Source of the DNA: Balanoglossus misakiensis | Taxonomy: Eukaryota; Hemichordata | Length of the DNA: 64,000 bases | Reading direction: 5' to 3' | Assembly (NCBI GenBank): GCA_040954595.2 | Contig: CM082585.2 | Location: 1,612,001-1,676,000 of the forward strand | Part shown: positions 1 to 9,418 of the stretch, in pieces | How the letters are laid out: each line of letters starts with the position of its first letter | How positions within the stretch are numbered: position 1 is the first letter of the stretch | Notes under the pieces: model-generated | What the model was told of the DNA's origin: nothing | The model's input: only the letters and a program-made list of their open reading frames with translations | Database searches by the model: none | Program-made: the position numbers and the translations under genes

Positions 1-168
1 CTCCCTTTATTCCTTGTGATTTAGAGTCATTAATTGAAAGGTGCAAATGTTTTTGAATTTTTACGAAACTTCAAAGAGCTGGAAAAACAGAGACAGTAAT
101 TTCTTACAATTGCAATGCAATTTTGGACCATTGACTGGAATGGCAACACTCTTGTATCACACTCAATA

Positions 169-394
169 AAGTGATGGGGTCGTCGCACTGCGTTTGTTTG
201 TTTATAAACATTGCAATTCATCCACAAATCCCTGAAATTAGACAGCCACGACCTACTAGGATCTTCAGTTGCTGTCATGGACAGTCTAGGATACTGTCAG
301 CTGCTTCGTTCATTCTAAGAATTATCTTATTTGAGGGATTTGTGGATGAATTGTAATGTTTATAAACAAACGCATTGCGACGACCCCTTCACTT
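169..394. mobile_element. Hairpin MITE with ~60-bp inverted arms, TA-flanked
   Basis: Left arm 169-232 and right arm 334-394 are inverted copies, differing by a 4-base indel and a few substitutions. Both ends read AAGTGA followed by GGGGTCGTCGCA. The element is flanked by TA at 167-168 and 395-396, which fits a Tc1/mariner-type non-autonomous element. It has no coding capacity. The inner part of the left arm (221-255) recurs at the left edge of the satellite array at 11070-11104. Confidence 0.75.
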
Positions 395-468
395 TAAAAC
401 AACTGACATTTATGAGTTTAAGTATTTGTCTGCATGCATTCTTATCATTGTGATCCTTGTTCTGACAG

Positions 469-569
469 ACTGTCCCGAAATTGTGATTAGTGAGGGCGTG
501 GTGACCAGTACAGAGATAGAAGGTATGATGTCTCTGTCTCATTCCAATGCTCGGACGGTTATCCAGTAG
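469..569 (+). pseudogene. Degenerate sushi (CCP) exon, truncated by an insertion
   Basis: A pyrimidine-rich acceptor ends in AG at 467-468 and is followed by a phase-1 exon start encoding DCPEIVISEG, typical of the first sushi cysteine. The expected second half (YDVSVSFQCSDGYPVVKG) is present but lies in another frame, so there is a one-base break near 522-526. The exon then stops at a TTAA where a small transposon-like sequence begins at 574. The third and fourth sushi cysteines and the conserved tryptophan are not found downstream. An alternative is a 54-nt mini-exon ending at a GTATGA donor (469-522), but the sushi-like sequence beyond it argues against that. Confidence 0.55.
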
Positions 570-573
570 TTAA

Positions 574-765
574 AGGGGATGTCCGGTCTAGCTGATATCT
601 ACATAATTTTGTAGCTTTGAGGTCACTCTTTCAGGAAAAAAAAACATTTTCGCCGTGTATAAGTCGTACCAGCTATGCAAATATGCCTAGCCTGGTGTCT
701 TGTATCCAAGATAATTAATGAAAAAAGTGCAGTGATGAGAGAGACTTAATTTGTCTCTTGAATCT
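574..765. mobile_element. TTAA-associated MITE remnant
   Basis: It begins just after TTAA at 570-573 with AGGGGATGTCCGG and shares its left part with the MITE at 10770-10876. Its right part (about 690-762) resembles the right arm of the fold-back element at 44283-44629, including a GAGAGAGACTT segment. It therefore looks like a chimeric or decayed member of a related family. The right boundary is poorly defined. Confidence 0.45.
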
Positions 766-813
766 ATTGTTAGCAACAACTTGAATGACACTAATTTGTT
801 GTTTATTTTTTAG

Positions 814-993
814 GAATAACATGTGGTGGACCCCCTGAGTGCAGCAATGGAATTCTTACCAATGTTACCAGTACAGTGTATGGTGGCATTGCTTATTATC
901 AATGCATTGAGGGCTATCAGTTTATAAATAATGTGTCTTCATTGGAATGCCAAGCAGATGGTGTCTGGGGTCCACTTGTGCCCCAATGCGAGC
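814..993 (+). CDS. Sushi (CCP) domain exon 1, partial gene
   Basis: This is a 180-nt phase 1-1 exon between a TTTTTTAG acceptor and a GTAAGT donor, encoding one complete sushi module of an extracellular protein. Sushi modules are beta-sandwich domains with two disulfides, used in complement, adhesion and matrix proteins. The framework is present: CGGPPECSNG, a YYQC strand, LEC, GVWG with the conserved Trp, and PQC. There are five cysteines, one more than usual, the extra one in PPECSNG. Two Asn-X-Ser/Thr glycosylation sites (NVT, NVS) are visible. It belongs with the following sushi and EGF exons in one plus-strand gene that starts before the window. The specific orthologue is not recognised. 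Confidence 0.85.
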
Positions 994-1004
994 GTAAGTT
1001 GATA

Positions 1005-1697
1005 TTTTTGAAAACAATTAAACTGCCATTGTAGTGCACACTTAGGAGACGGATTTTCAGAAAAATGTTAGTCCTCTGAACCTTTCAGTGCTTTAAAGCC
1101 ACTAGAGCTGCCACTTTTTGCATTTATTTTCAGATTTTATTTTCCGACGTAGATTGGTACATTGAAATAATTAAGCTTACTGATAGGGATACAAGAACAC
1201 GTCATCAATGCCTGATTGTGGCTGTATGTTGCAATTTAAACGTGCAATGTATTAAACAGGTGCCGTACCCATTTTATTAAAATCAGCCTCCATACAAACA
1301 GTATGCAGCTAGCTATCGTGGTATGCATCACCATAGATTTGAAAGGTTTTACTGTGGAAAAGAAAAAAATTGTGAAATTTGGCAGCTCTAGAGGCTTTAA
1401 AGTGTGTGATGAGTCGTTTTGAAAACAAAGTATAACACAGGGTGTTCACTGTCATGTTTTCATAAAAATCACTGACTCAAGTTGAAATTCTCTCCATAGC
1501 GTTATGATGGGGCACTTTGTGCTGGTTGCTACATTCCACATGGGTGTCTAATTGGGACATTACACACTGAATGTTAAACCAGACACTGGTAACTTGAAAA
1601 TATGCAGGATTGTGAGGGTTACTGCTACATGTCCCTTTAAACCATTTTCCTAGTATTAACACACTTGTAATGTTATCTGTTCATCTTATCCAAACAG
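1005..1697 (+). other. Intron between sushi exons 1 and 2
   Basis: This AT-rich stretch has no supported gene. Only short spurious reading frames are present. It is read as intron because intact donor and acceptor sites bound it. Confidence 0.7.
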
Positions 1698-1880
1698 CTC
1701 GCGAGTGTCCACCACCGAATGTAGACAACTACTTATCATATGAAATTGTTAATGGTGATTCATTGATTTTTGGAACAACCATTGCCTACTCATGTCCATC
1801 TGGCTACAGTCTGACTGGCTACACTGTCTCTACATGTGGTGAAGATGGATCATGGATTGGAGATCCAGGATACTGTCAAC
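1698..1880 (+). CDS. Sushi (CCP) domain exon 2, partial gene
   Basis: This 183-nt phase 1-1 exon follows the acceptor CAAACAG and precedes the donor GTAAGT. It encodes a canonical four-cysteine sushi module: RECPPPN, AYSCPSGY, STCGEDGSW and GYCQ. The Trp and the Gly-Tyr after the second cysteine are conserved. Being symmetric phase 1, the exon fits the exon-shuffling pattern of mosaic extracellular proteins. The intron that follows (1881-8757) contains a whole LTR retrotransposon in the same orientation as the gene. Confidence 0.88.
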
Positions 1881-1962
1881 GTAAGTCATTTAAGGATGTA
1901 CATTCAGTAAAATTGAAAATATGGTCATTTCTTTTAATTGTTAATTTTTGGATTATCCTATG

Positions 1963-2794
1963 TGTCACGATATGATTTACATGGTCACCGGTCTGTGCAG
2001 TGACGACTTTTTGTTTGTGAATTCTGTTTTGTGAACGACAGTTCTGTGAATTTACATGTAGCAGACACAAGCACATGGTGTTTACAAGTTAGAGTAGGTA
2101 TCTGAGCGGGTTATTAACATATTGTAAGTGTTACATCTGTTGGGTGACATCGAGTACGCCAATCAGCTTCCGAGACCGCGTTTGAAACGGACGTGATGCA
2201 AAACTGGTCATATAAAAGGTCGATGCTTCGGGTCTTAGGGGCTCCACTCTACTTCCAGCGTTCTTCTGGTCACCGTGTGTTGCTTCGGGGTACAGAGTCA
2301 CCGTCACCGTCACCGTCCGTGTCCGTGTTGGTTGGGCGTGCGTTCGTCTGTTGTGCCTGCCAGTCTACCAGTCATCGGTTGCGGGACTTCGGTCACCTAC
2401 CTGCGTTTACGTCTGCATTGTCCACTCACCGTCGACCGTCTCCGAACAGTCGTGAAGCCAGCGGCTCCGTTCCAGGCCCAGGAAATCGCCGTTTCGTCGG
2501 TTGCCGGACCTTGCTCGTCCTTCGCTCGGGAACTCTGGACATTGTTCTTGTCGTGAGTTTTTGTGTGCATAAATTTTTGTCACCCGCATTATTATAGGTA
2601 GTTCCTACAGAGGCATTTTATGTGCATAATTTTTGTATTTCATTGTTTCTGGTGAATTACAATCTAGCTACACCATATTTAAATGTGTACGTGTGAGCTC
2701 TTTTCTGCACAACACTCTGGCTCCCAAACACTCATTTTGGCGATACTAAATTCACGTCACAGTTGGCTAGTGTATCACCTACCATCTTGTGACA
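1963..2794 (+). repeat. 5' long terminal repeat
   Basis: This 832-bp direct repeat matches 7693-8524 at a constant offset of 5730 bp. It carries the TG...CA ends expected for LTRs, extended to TGTCAC...GTGACA. A TATAAAAGG motif at 2211 is a likely U3 promoter. Short reading frames inside the LTR occur identically in both copies and are not considered genes. Confidence 0.95.
2211..2219 (+). promoter_or_regulatory. TATA box of the LTR promoter
   Basis: TATAAAAGG at 2211, repeated at 7941 in the 3' LTR, is the only strong TATA-type motif in the LTR. It sits about 250 bp into the LTR, reasonable for a U3 region. The transcription start is not visible directly. Confidence 0.6.
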
Positions 2795-2796
2795 AT

Positions 2797-2814
2797 TGGG
2801 GGCTCGTCCGGGAT
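2797..2814 (+). promoter_or_regulatory. Primer binding site, proline-tRNA type
   Basis: TGGGGGCTCGTCCGGGAT starts two bases after the 5' LTR. It is the 18-nt sequence known as the tRNA-Pro primer site of gammaretroviruses, complementary to the 3' end of tRNA-Pro. It would prime minus-strand DNA synthesis. Confidence 0.9.
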
Positions 2815-2914
2815 CGTGAATTTTTTCTAAAATTTCCATTTCGTCATTGTAATACCAGAGTGTAAGTTCGGAAAGGCTATCACTGTTGGAACGGCATTGG
2901 GTCAGTCTCAAAAC

Positions 2915-5900
2915 ATGGATTTGCAAGCATTGGTTACCCTTGGTAAAGAAATAGGTTATGAAGGTGAAGCACTTCAGAATTTTGTTAAAACTCAGCAGGA
3001 TGTACAACGTGATGAGAGACAGAAAGAAAGAGAGTTTAAGCAGCGTGAACGAGAGATTGAGTTGCAACATCAAAAAGAAAGGGAACAGCGCGAACACCTT
3101 GAGAATTTGGAAAGAATAACACTGTCCGCTATCAAAACGACTGAAGAGGGGGAGGGAATTTCCTTTGCTCCTGGTTTTGCTTACCGGGTTAAAGCGAGTG
3201 CGCCTAAATTACCTGCATTTCATGAAGCTAGGGATGAAATGGATGCATATTTGTTCCGTTTTGAGAAATTTGCGACTAGTCAGGGTTGGCCAGAACAAAC
3301 ATGGGCGACCAGTGTGAGTGCGTTGCTCAGTGGAAAGGCGTTGACCGTTTATTCCTCCATGCCAGCGGCTGATGCGAATGATTACAACAAATTAAAAGAG
3401 GCGTTGCTTAAGCGTTACCAACTTAATGAAGAGGGTTTCCGAATGAAATTTCGTTCCAGTAAACAGGACAAATTCGAGACTGCCAAAGCCTATGTGGCAC
3501 GTTTAGAACACTATTTCGATAGTTGGGCTTCTATGGCCAAAGTTGACGGCAATTACTTCAGGTTAAAAGACCTTTTGTTGCGGGAACAATTTGTGGGTGG
3601 TTGTGAGCGAGATTTGTCGTTGTTTCTGCGTGAAAGGGTTATTGTAAATGTTGAAGAGATGGCTGAATATGCTGATCGTTTCACTGAAGCAAGAGAACAG
3701 GTGGTTTTTAAGGACCAGTTCCGCCATAAAAATAAGAACAAAAGTCAGTTGTTTCAAAGCCAGACTGGAAAACAAAGTGACAGCCAGAATACTAATACTA
3801 GTAAAAATGGTGCTAGGGGTCCTGTCATTTGTTATAAATGTAATAAACCAGGTCATGTTAGCTCTAAATGCTGGAGTAAAGTAGGGACAGATAGAACTAA
3901 ACGTTCAAGTGTAGTGGCTAGTGTAGTACAGGATAAACCAGATAACAGTAGTCCTGTTAATGAAGTTAAAGTAGCAACTTGCGCTCAAGTTGATAAACTT
4001 TGTACCGAACCAAATGGATGTCTTCATTTACACGATAGCAGTGGTGTCAAATTAAGATGTGGACACATGTTACCTGTGGTGTCTATGACCAGCTTAGCTA
4101 ATAAACCATTAATGGGAAATATGCCAGTTGTGGATGGAATTATTAATGGTCAGAAAGTGAAAGTTCTGAGAGACAGTGGATGTAATAGTGTTATTGTCAG
4201 GAAAGACCTTGTTGATCCTTCCCAAATGACAGGTGAAGTCCGCACTTTTGTTATGATAGATAGGACATGTAGACAGGCTCCAATTGCTAAAGTGTCTGTG
4301 AACACTCCTTTTTACGTAGGAAGTTTGGAAGCCATGTGTGTCACTAATCCTGTATATGACATAGTGTTAGGTAATGTAGATAGGGTTCGAGCGCCAAATG
4401 ATCCTGACTTAAACTGGATGGAACCCCCAGTTAATGATGACTTTAAGTCTGGGAATGGCCCCGTAATTGCTAGTCAGGAATGTGAAACTGAGGATAGTGT
4501 AGGACCAAATAATGATGGGTGTTCTCCTGTAATTGTGCAAGCGGTGCAGACAAGGGCTCAAAAGAAGGCCGAAAAACGCCCAATGACAAAGTTAATTGTC
4601 CCAGAAATTGTTGAGGGGAATATTTCCGAGCCGGTCACTGCGGACGTGCTGAAGAAAGCACAAAATTTGGACCCGTCATTAAAACGTGCCAGGGAATTGG
4701 CGATTTCTGGTCAACAGGTAAATACTGGCAGAGCAAACTCCGCTCGGTTCTTCTTTAAGAAAGGTCTGTTATATCGGGAATACATGTCGCCGAAAATTGA
4801 CCATGGCCAGACATTTACACAGTTGGTGGTACCTCAGAAATTTCGTAATAATGTTATGGTATTGGCTCATGATTCTATTCTAGGTGGTCACCTAGGCACG
4901 AAGAAAACTTATGATAAAATTGCAACTCAATTTTATTGGCCAGGAATATATGGCGATGTTGTTCGGTTTTGTCGCTCTTGCGATGTGTGTCAGCGTGTGT
5001 CACCCAAAGGTAGAGTAACTAAAGTGCCGTTGGGCAGTATGCCATTAATTGATGTTCCGTTTCAGAGGGTTGCGGTGGATTTGATCGGCCCGATCGATCC
5101 GGTAACTGACCGTGGTAATCGGTATATTTTGACTTTAGTGGACTATGCAACTCGATATCCAGAAGCTGTTGTTCTGAAGCGTATTACGACTGAAGCTGTG
5201 GCGGAAGCGTTAGTGGATATTTACAGTCGAGTGGGCATACCACGTGAAATTTTGTCGGATTTGGGAACACAATTTATTTCGGATGTCATGAAGGAGGTAA
5301 ATAGGTTATTGTCTATTAAACAGTTGACAACGACTCCCTATCACCCGGCTTGTAATGGCCTTTGTGAAAAATTCAACTCTGTTTTGAAGAATATGTTGCG
5401 CAAACTGTCTGCTGAACGACCCAAAGATTGGGATAGATATGTAAATGCATTGTTGTTTGCGTATAGGGAAGCCCCTCAGGAAAGTACTGGGTTTTCTCCC
5501 TTTGAGTTGTTGTTTGGGCGAACAGTTAGGGGGCCCATGACAATTTTATCCGAATTATGGACTAAAGAAATTGAGGGTCCCGAAGTCAAGAGTACGTATC
5601 AGTATGTGTTAGACTTGCGCGAGCGGCTTGAACAAACATGCAAATTGGCGCGAGATGAATTGGCCAAATCCCAGGTGCGCTATAAGAAATATTATGATCG
5701 GTCTGCCAAACCAAGAAAATTCAAAGTTGGTGATTCAGTGTTGGTGTTACTGCCGACAAATTATAATAAATTACTTATGCAATGGCAAGGCCCATATAAA
5801 ATTACTGAAGTTGTAGGGGGTTTAGATTATCGTATTGAGGTGAGGGGGAAGTCCAAATTGTACCATGCAAATTTGTTGAAGAAGTATGAAGTGAGGGATG

Positions 5901-7486
5901 CTGGTGATGTCGCCTGTGATGTAATTAACCCGTGCACTGATTCTGTTGTGGGGTTGGGTGTAATGCATTGTGTTGCCAGCGCTGTTATTGAAGGCGAGGA
6001 GTCTGATTGTGATGACTGTGATGCGTTTCCTTGGAGATCTGAGCTCGTCCACACTATGCCTACTGAATCGAGTGAGTCTGTTGCGGATGTTCATATATCA
6101 ACTGAGCTAGACGAAAAACAACAGAAACAAATAAAAAGTCTGCTCAGAGAGTTTTCAGATGTGCTCACAGATCTCCCAGGGCACAGCACAGTTGGCGAGC
6201 ATGATATTAAGCTAGTCACTCCTGAACCCATTCGATCAAGGCCCTATCCTCTTCCATTTTCCAAAACGGAAGAAGTCAAAAAGGAAGTTCAAAAGATGTT
6301 GGATATGAATGTCATAGAGCTATCTGACTCGCCTTATGCTTCACCGATAGTTTTGGTAAAAAAGAAGGATGGTACAAACCGTTTTTGCATAGATTTTAGG
6401 AAGCTCAATAAGGTAACCGTTTTTGATTCAGAACCGATGCCGAATCCAGACGAATTGTTTGCACATTTATCTAATTGCCGCTACTTCACCAAGATTGATC
6501 TGACCAAAGGATATTGGCAGATTCCTTTGAAGGAGAATGCAAAAGAAAAAACAGCATTCCTTACGCCTTCTGGGTTGTACCAATTTCGTAAAATGCCGTT
6601 TGGCTTGAAAAATGCACCTTCAACATTTAACCGTGTAATGAGGAAGGTGCTGTCACAGGTAAATAATGTAACAAATATTCTTGATGATATTCTCATTGGG
6701 ACTGTGACATGGGAACAACACCTGTGTACCGTGAGAGAGATTCTCAAGAGGTTACGTAGTGCTAATTTAACCGCTAGGCCAACGAAATGTTTCTTTGGGT
6801 ATTTTTCATTAGAGTTTGTTGGTCATGGTGTGGGTAGAGGTATTTTGACGACAATGCCTGATAAAACTCATGCTATTGTCCGAGCCAAGCGTCCCGAAAC
6901 TGTGACTGAAGTAAAGTCATTTCTGGGTTTAGCTGGATACTACAGGAAGTTTGTTCCTAATTTTGCTGCTATAGCAGCCCCACTTACTGATTTGACCCGA
7001 AAGGGTCAACCTCGAAAGGTCAAATGGGGTGATGCCCAAGAAAGAGCGTTTAATTTATTGAAAGATATGCTGAGTAAAGAACCGGTGCTGAGACTTCCAG
7101 ATTTTAAGGAACCATTTATTTTGCGTACCGATGCTAGTGCTGTAGCATTAGGTGGGGCTTTATTTCAATCCCACCCTGATGGTAAATTCCCAGTAGCATA
7201 TGCTAGCAGGAAATTGTTGCCAAGGGAAACACGGTACTCTGTAATTGAGAGAGAATGCCTTGCAGTAATTTGGGCACTACGGAAGTTTCAACAATATCTG
7301 TACGGTAAACAATTTATTTTAGAGACAGACCATCAACCATTGATCTATTTGAACAAAGCGAAAATTGCTAATAGTCGACTGATGAGATGGGCACTTTACT
7401 TGCAATCTTTTGACTACAAAGTGTCTGCTATTAAAGGTACCGAAAACATAGGAGCGGATTATTTGAGCCGTAGTTCCACAGAATAA
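2915..7486 (+). CDS. Gag-Pol polyprotein of the Gmr1-like retrotransposon
   Basis: One frame of 1523 residues from the first in-frame ATG at 2915; the frame is open from a TTG at 2897. Order seen: a charged coiled-coil segment (about 25-70); a capsid with a SCAN-like stretch (about 170-258); a CX2CX4HX4C zinc knuckle (306-319); an aspartic protease with DSG at 420-422; an integrase HHCC finger from about 652 and a DD35E triad at D722, D782 and E818; a GPY/F module with WQGPY near 958; reverse transcriptase from about 1082 with a DD pair at 1257-1258; and RNase H with its first Asp near 1406. Integrase preceding reverse transcriptase is typical of Gmr1 elements. The integrase D782 context is SDLGTQF and the reverse transcriptase box reads ILDDIL rather than the common YVDDIL, both conservative variants. 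No stops or frameshifts were seen. The product would be cleaved by its own protease and assemble into virus-like particles (known for the family). Confidence 0.93.
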   Translation: MDLQALVTLGKEIGYEGEALQNFVKTQQDVQRDERQKEREFKQREREIELQHQKEREQREHLENLERITLSAIKTTEEGEGISFAPGFAYRVKASAPKLPAFHEARDEMDAYLFRFEKFATSQGWPEQTWATSVSALLSGKALTVYSSMPAADANDYNKLKEALLKRYQLNEEGFRMKFRSSKQDKFETAKAYVARLEHYFDSWASMAKVDGNYFRLKDLLLREQFVGGCERDLSLFLRERVIVNVEEMAEYADRFTEAREQVVFKDQFRHKNKNKSQLFQSQTGKQSDSQNTNTSKNGARGPVICYKCNKPGHVSSKCWSKVGTDRTKRSSVVASVVQDKPDNSSPVNEVKVATCAQVDKLCTEPNGCLHLHDSSGVKLRCGHMLPVVSMTSLANKPLMGNMPVVDGIINGQKVKVLRDSGCNSVIVRKDLVDPSQMTGEVRTFVMIDRTCRQAPIAKVSVNTPFYVGSLEAMCVTNPVYDIVLGNVDRVRAPNDPDLNWMEPPVNDDFKSGNGPVIASQECETEDSVGPNNDGCSPVIVQAVQTRAQKKAEKRPMTKLIVPEIVEGNISEPVTADVLKKAQNLDPSLKRARELAISGQQVNTGRANSARFFFKKGLLYREYMSPKIDHGQTFTQLVVPQKFRNNVMVLAHDSILGGHLGTKKTYDKIATQFYWPGIYGDVVRFCRSCDVCQRVSPKGRVTKVPLGSMPLIDVPFQRVAVDLIGPIDPVTDRGNRYILTLVDYATRYPEAVVLKRITTEAVAEALVDIYSRVGIPREILSDLGTQFISDVMKEVNRLLSIKQLTTTPYHPACNGLCEKFNSVLKNMLRKLSAERPKDWDRYVNALLFAYREAPQESTGFSPFELLFGRTVRGPMTILSELWTKEIEGPEVKSTYQYVLDLRERLEQTCKLARDELAKSQVRYKKYYDRSAKPRKFKVGDSVLVLLPTNYNKLLMQWQGPYKITEVVGGLDYRIEVRGKSKLYHANLLKKYEVRDAGDVACDVINPCTDSVVGLGVMHCVASAVIEGEESDCDDCDAFPWRSELVHTMPTESSESVADVHISTELDEKQQKQIKSLLREFSDVLTDLPGHSTVGEHDIKLVTPEPIRSRPYPLPFSKTEEVKKEVQKMLDMNVIELSDSPYASPIVLVKKKDGTNRFCIDFRKLNKVTVFDSEPMPNPDELFAHLSNCRYFTKIDLTKGYWQIPLKENAKEKTAFLTPSGLYQFRKMPFGLKNAPSTFNRVMRKVLSQVNNVTNILDDILIGTVTWEQHLCTVREILKRLRSANLTARPTKCFFGYFSLEFVGHGVGRGILTTMPDKTHAIVRAKRPETVTEVKSFLGLAGYYRKFVPNFAAIAAPLTDLTRKGQPRKVKWGDAQERAFNLLKDMLSKEPVLRLPDFKEPFILRTDASAVALGGALFQSHPDGKFPVAYASRKLLPRETRYSVIERECLAVIWALRKFQQYLYGKQFILETDHQPLIYLNKAKIANSRLMRWALYLQSFDYKVSAIKGTENIGADYLSRSSTE

Positions 7487-7679
7487 ACCTGGAACTGAAC
7501 GGAATTCTGGGATAGTTAAATTATTTCAGATGGTAAATCTTACATTATAACGAAGAAATATTGTGTACGTATAAAAAGCATATTCCTTAATTTTATTTAT
7601 TGGTATAGTGTAATCTTTTGGATAAACTTGTAAAAGTTTAACATTTGACAAAAATGTGTTTCTCCCCAATTTTTGTCTC

Positions 7680-7692
7680 AAAGGGGGAGTAG
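7680..7692 (+). promoter_or_regulatory. Polypurine tract
   Basis: AAAGGGGGAGTAG abuts the 3' LTR. This is the expected location and composition for the plus-strand primer. The 190 bp between the pol stop and this tract hold no gene. Confidence 0.8.
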
Positions 7693-8524
7693 TGTCACGA
7701 TATGATTTACATGGTCACCGGTCTGTGCAGTGACGACTTTTTGTTTGTGAATTCTGTTTTGTGAACGACAGTTCTGTGAATTTACATGTAGCAGACACAA
7801 GCACATGGTGTTTACAAGTTAGAGTAGGTATCTGAGCGGGTTATTAACATATTGTAAGTGTTACATCTGTTGGGTGACATCGAGTACGCCAATCAGCTTC
7901 CGAGACCGCGTTTGAAACGGACGTGATGCAAAACTGGTCATATAAAAGGTCGATGCTTCGGGTCTTAGGGGCTCCACTCTACTTCCAGCGTTCTTCTGGT
8001 CACCGTGTGTTGCTTCGGGGTACAGAGTCACCGTCACCGTCACCGTCCGTGTCCGTGTTGGTTGGGCGTGCGTTCGTCTGTTGTGCCTGCCAGTCTACCA
8101 GTCATCGGTTGCGGGACTTCGGTCACCTACCTGCGTTTACGTCTGCATTGTCCACTCACCGTCGACCGTCTCCGAACAGTCGTGAAGCCAGCGGCTCCGT
8201 TCCAGGCCCAGGAAATCGCCGTTTCGTCGGTTGCCGGACCTTGCTCGTCCTTCGCTCGGGAACTCTGGACATTGTTCTTGTCGTGAGTTTTTGTGTGCAT
8301 AAATTTTTGTCACCCGCATTATTATAGGTAGTTCCTACAGAGGCATTTTATGTGCATAATTTTTGTATTTCATTGTTTCTGGTGAATTACAATCTAGCTA
8401 CACCATATTTAAATGTGTACGTGTGAGCTCTTTTCTGCACAACACTCTGGCTCCCAAACACTCATTTTGGCGATACTAAATTCACGTCACAGTTGGCTAG
8501 TGTATCACCTACCATCTTGTGACA
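7693..8524 (+). repeat. 3' long terminal repeat
   Basis: Second 832-bp LTR, apparently identical to 1963-2794 and ending GTGACA, followed by the target duplication CTATG. Near-identity of the two copies indicates recent insertion or recent gene conversion. Confidence 0.95.
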
Positions 8525-8757
8525 CTATGTATGTATAATGAAAATTTGTGATAAAATATAGGGGTCACCACGCTTGTTTTTGAAATACAGAGTCATGAAT
8601 TTAGTCGATAATTGAAAAAAAGGAGTCAATGGTATCTGGACTTTTATAGTGGGAACTTGGGGTGAAAATGTTAAAGTTGTGACAGAATACAGATACCCAA
8701 TATATATACCACAATCAAGTCTGCATCCACATAGTGTTTTATTTTTTTTACTTGCAG

Positions 8758-8940
8758 GATTGAACTGCAGTGATATACTCATAACAGACCCACATCTACA
8801 AGCTGTCCCTGATAGTGGACCATATTATATGGGCAGTAACATCACATTCTATTGTAATGCTGGCTATGAATTAAATGGTGCTGATTACCTGACTTGTCAA
8901 TCCGATTTACAGTGGAATAGTGCAATACCATCATGCATTG
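8758..8940 (+). CDS. Sushi (CCP) domain exon 3, partial gene
   Basis: This 183-nt phase 1-1 exon lies between the acceptor CTTGCAG and the donor GTAAGT, just downstream of the retrotransposon. It encodes a four-cysteine sushi module: LNCSDI, TFYCNAGYEL, LTCQSDLQW and PSC, with the conserved Trp and one NIT glycosylation site. Phase and length match the other sushi exons, so the transcript can splice across the inserted element without changing frame. The orthologue is not identified. Confidence 0.88.
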
Positions 8941-9131
8941 GTAAGTTCACATCAAGATTGGTCTTCATGTGGTTGTCTGCTTATGAGGTACCGTAATCGA
9001 TCACTCCAGTAATTTGACTATTTATCATAAATGTCACCTAAACTACATGCTGATAGGACATACAGTTCATGCCATGCAAATCTATGGCTGTCAGAAATTT
9101 CATGATTTTCGTAATTTTATTTTTCATTGAT

Positions 9132-9330
9132 TACTGTAAAACAGGAAATTTTCGCGACAAAGAAATTTTTTGCGATATCAAAAGCAGAAACTGTTATGAG
9201 ACGATTAATTTTCATGTTCTCGTATTTCACTACATTGTTATCACTGAAAATAGTTTTTTACGCAAAAATGTCTTTTTTTTTTTGGCTCTTGCATAGTTCG
9301 CGAAAATTTGTTTGTGAAAATTTCCTGTTG
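9132..9330. mobile_element. MITE with TTTTCGCG-type ends
   Basis: The left end reads TACTGTAAAACAGGAAATTT and continues TTCGCG; the right end is the inverse (GTGAAAATTTCCTGTTGG). The same family recurs at 32432-32633. It lies in the intron between the third sushi exon and the first EGF exon. A short frame overlapping it is not a gene. Confidence 0.6.
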
Positions 9331-9418
9331 GTCTGGTGGTTCCCAGCTAAACTTGTTGGTCTGAATTTACCAGCGGACCTGTGGGATTTTGATCATATCT
9401 TGATAAATAACATTTCAG

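Larger units (their letters stand above)
1963..8524 (+). mobile_element. Gmr1-like Ty3/gypsy LTR retrotransposon, apparently full length
   Basis: The 6562-bp element has two 832-bp LTRs in which I see no differences by eye. It is flanked by the 5-bp target duplication CTATG (1958-1962 and 8525-8529). The LTRs begin TGTCAC and end GTGACA. A proline-tRNA primer site follows the 5' LTR and a purine-rich tract precedes the 3' LTR. One long frame encodes Gag, protease, integrase, reverse transcriptase and RNase H in that order. Integrase before reverse transcriptase is the diagnostic order of Gmr1-like elements within Ty3/gypsy. There is no envelope frame. It lies in the intron between sushi exons 2 and 3. 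The near-identical LTRs and open frame imply a young, possibly active copy (inference). Confidence 0.93.

Noticed and set aside
469-522. Functional 54-nt mini-exon using the GTATGA donor
   Set aside because: Sequence beyond the donor still encodes a sushi-like strand, so a frameshifted full exon is the simpler reading.
2193-2597. 134- and 93-codon frames in the LTR, repeated at 7923-8327
   Set aside because: They lie wholly within the LTRs, occur in overlapping frames and have no recognisable domain.
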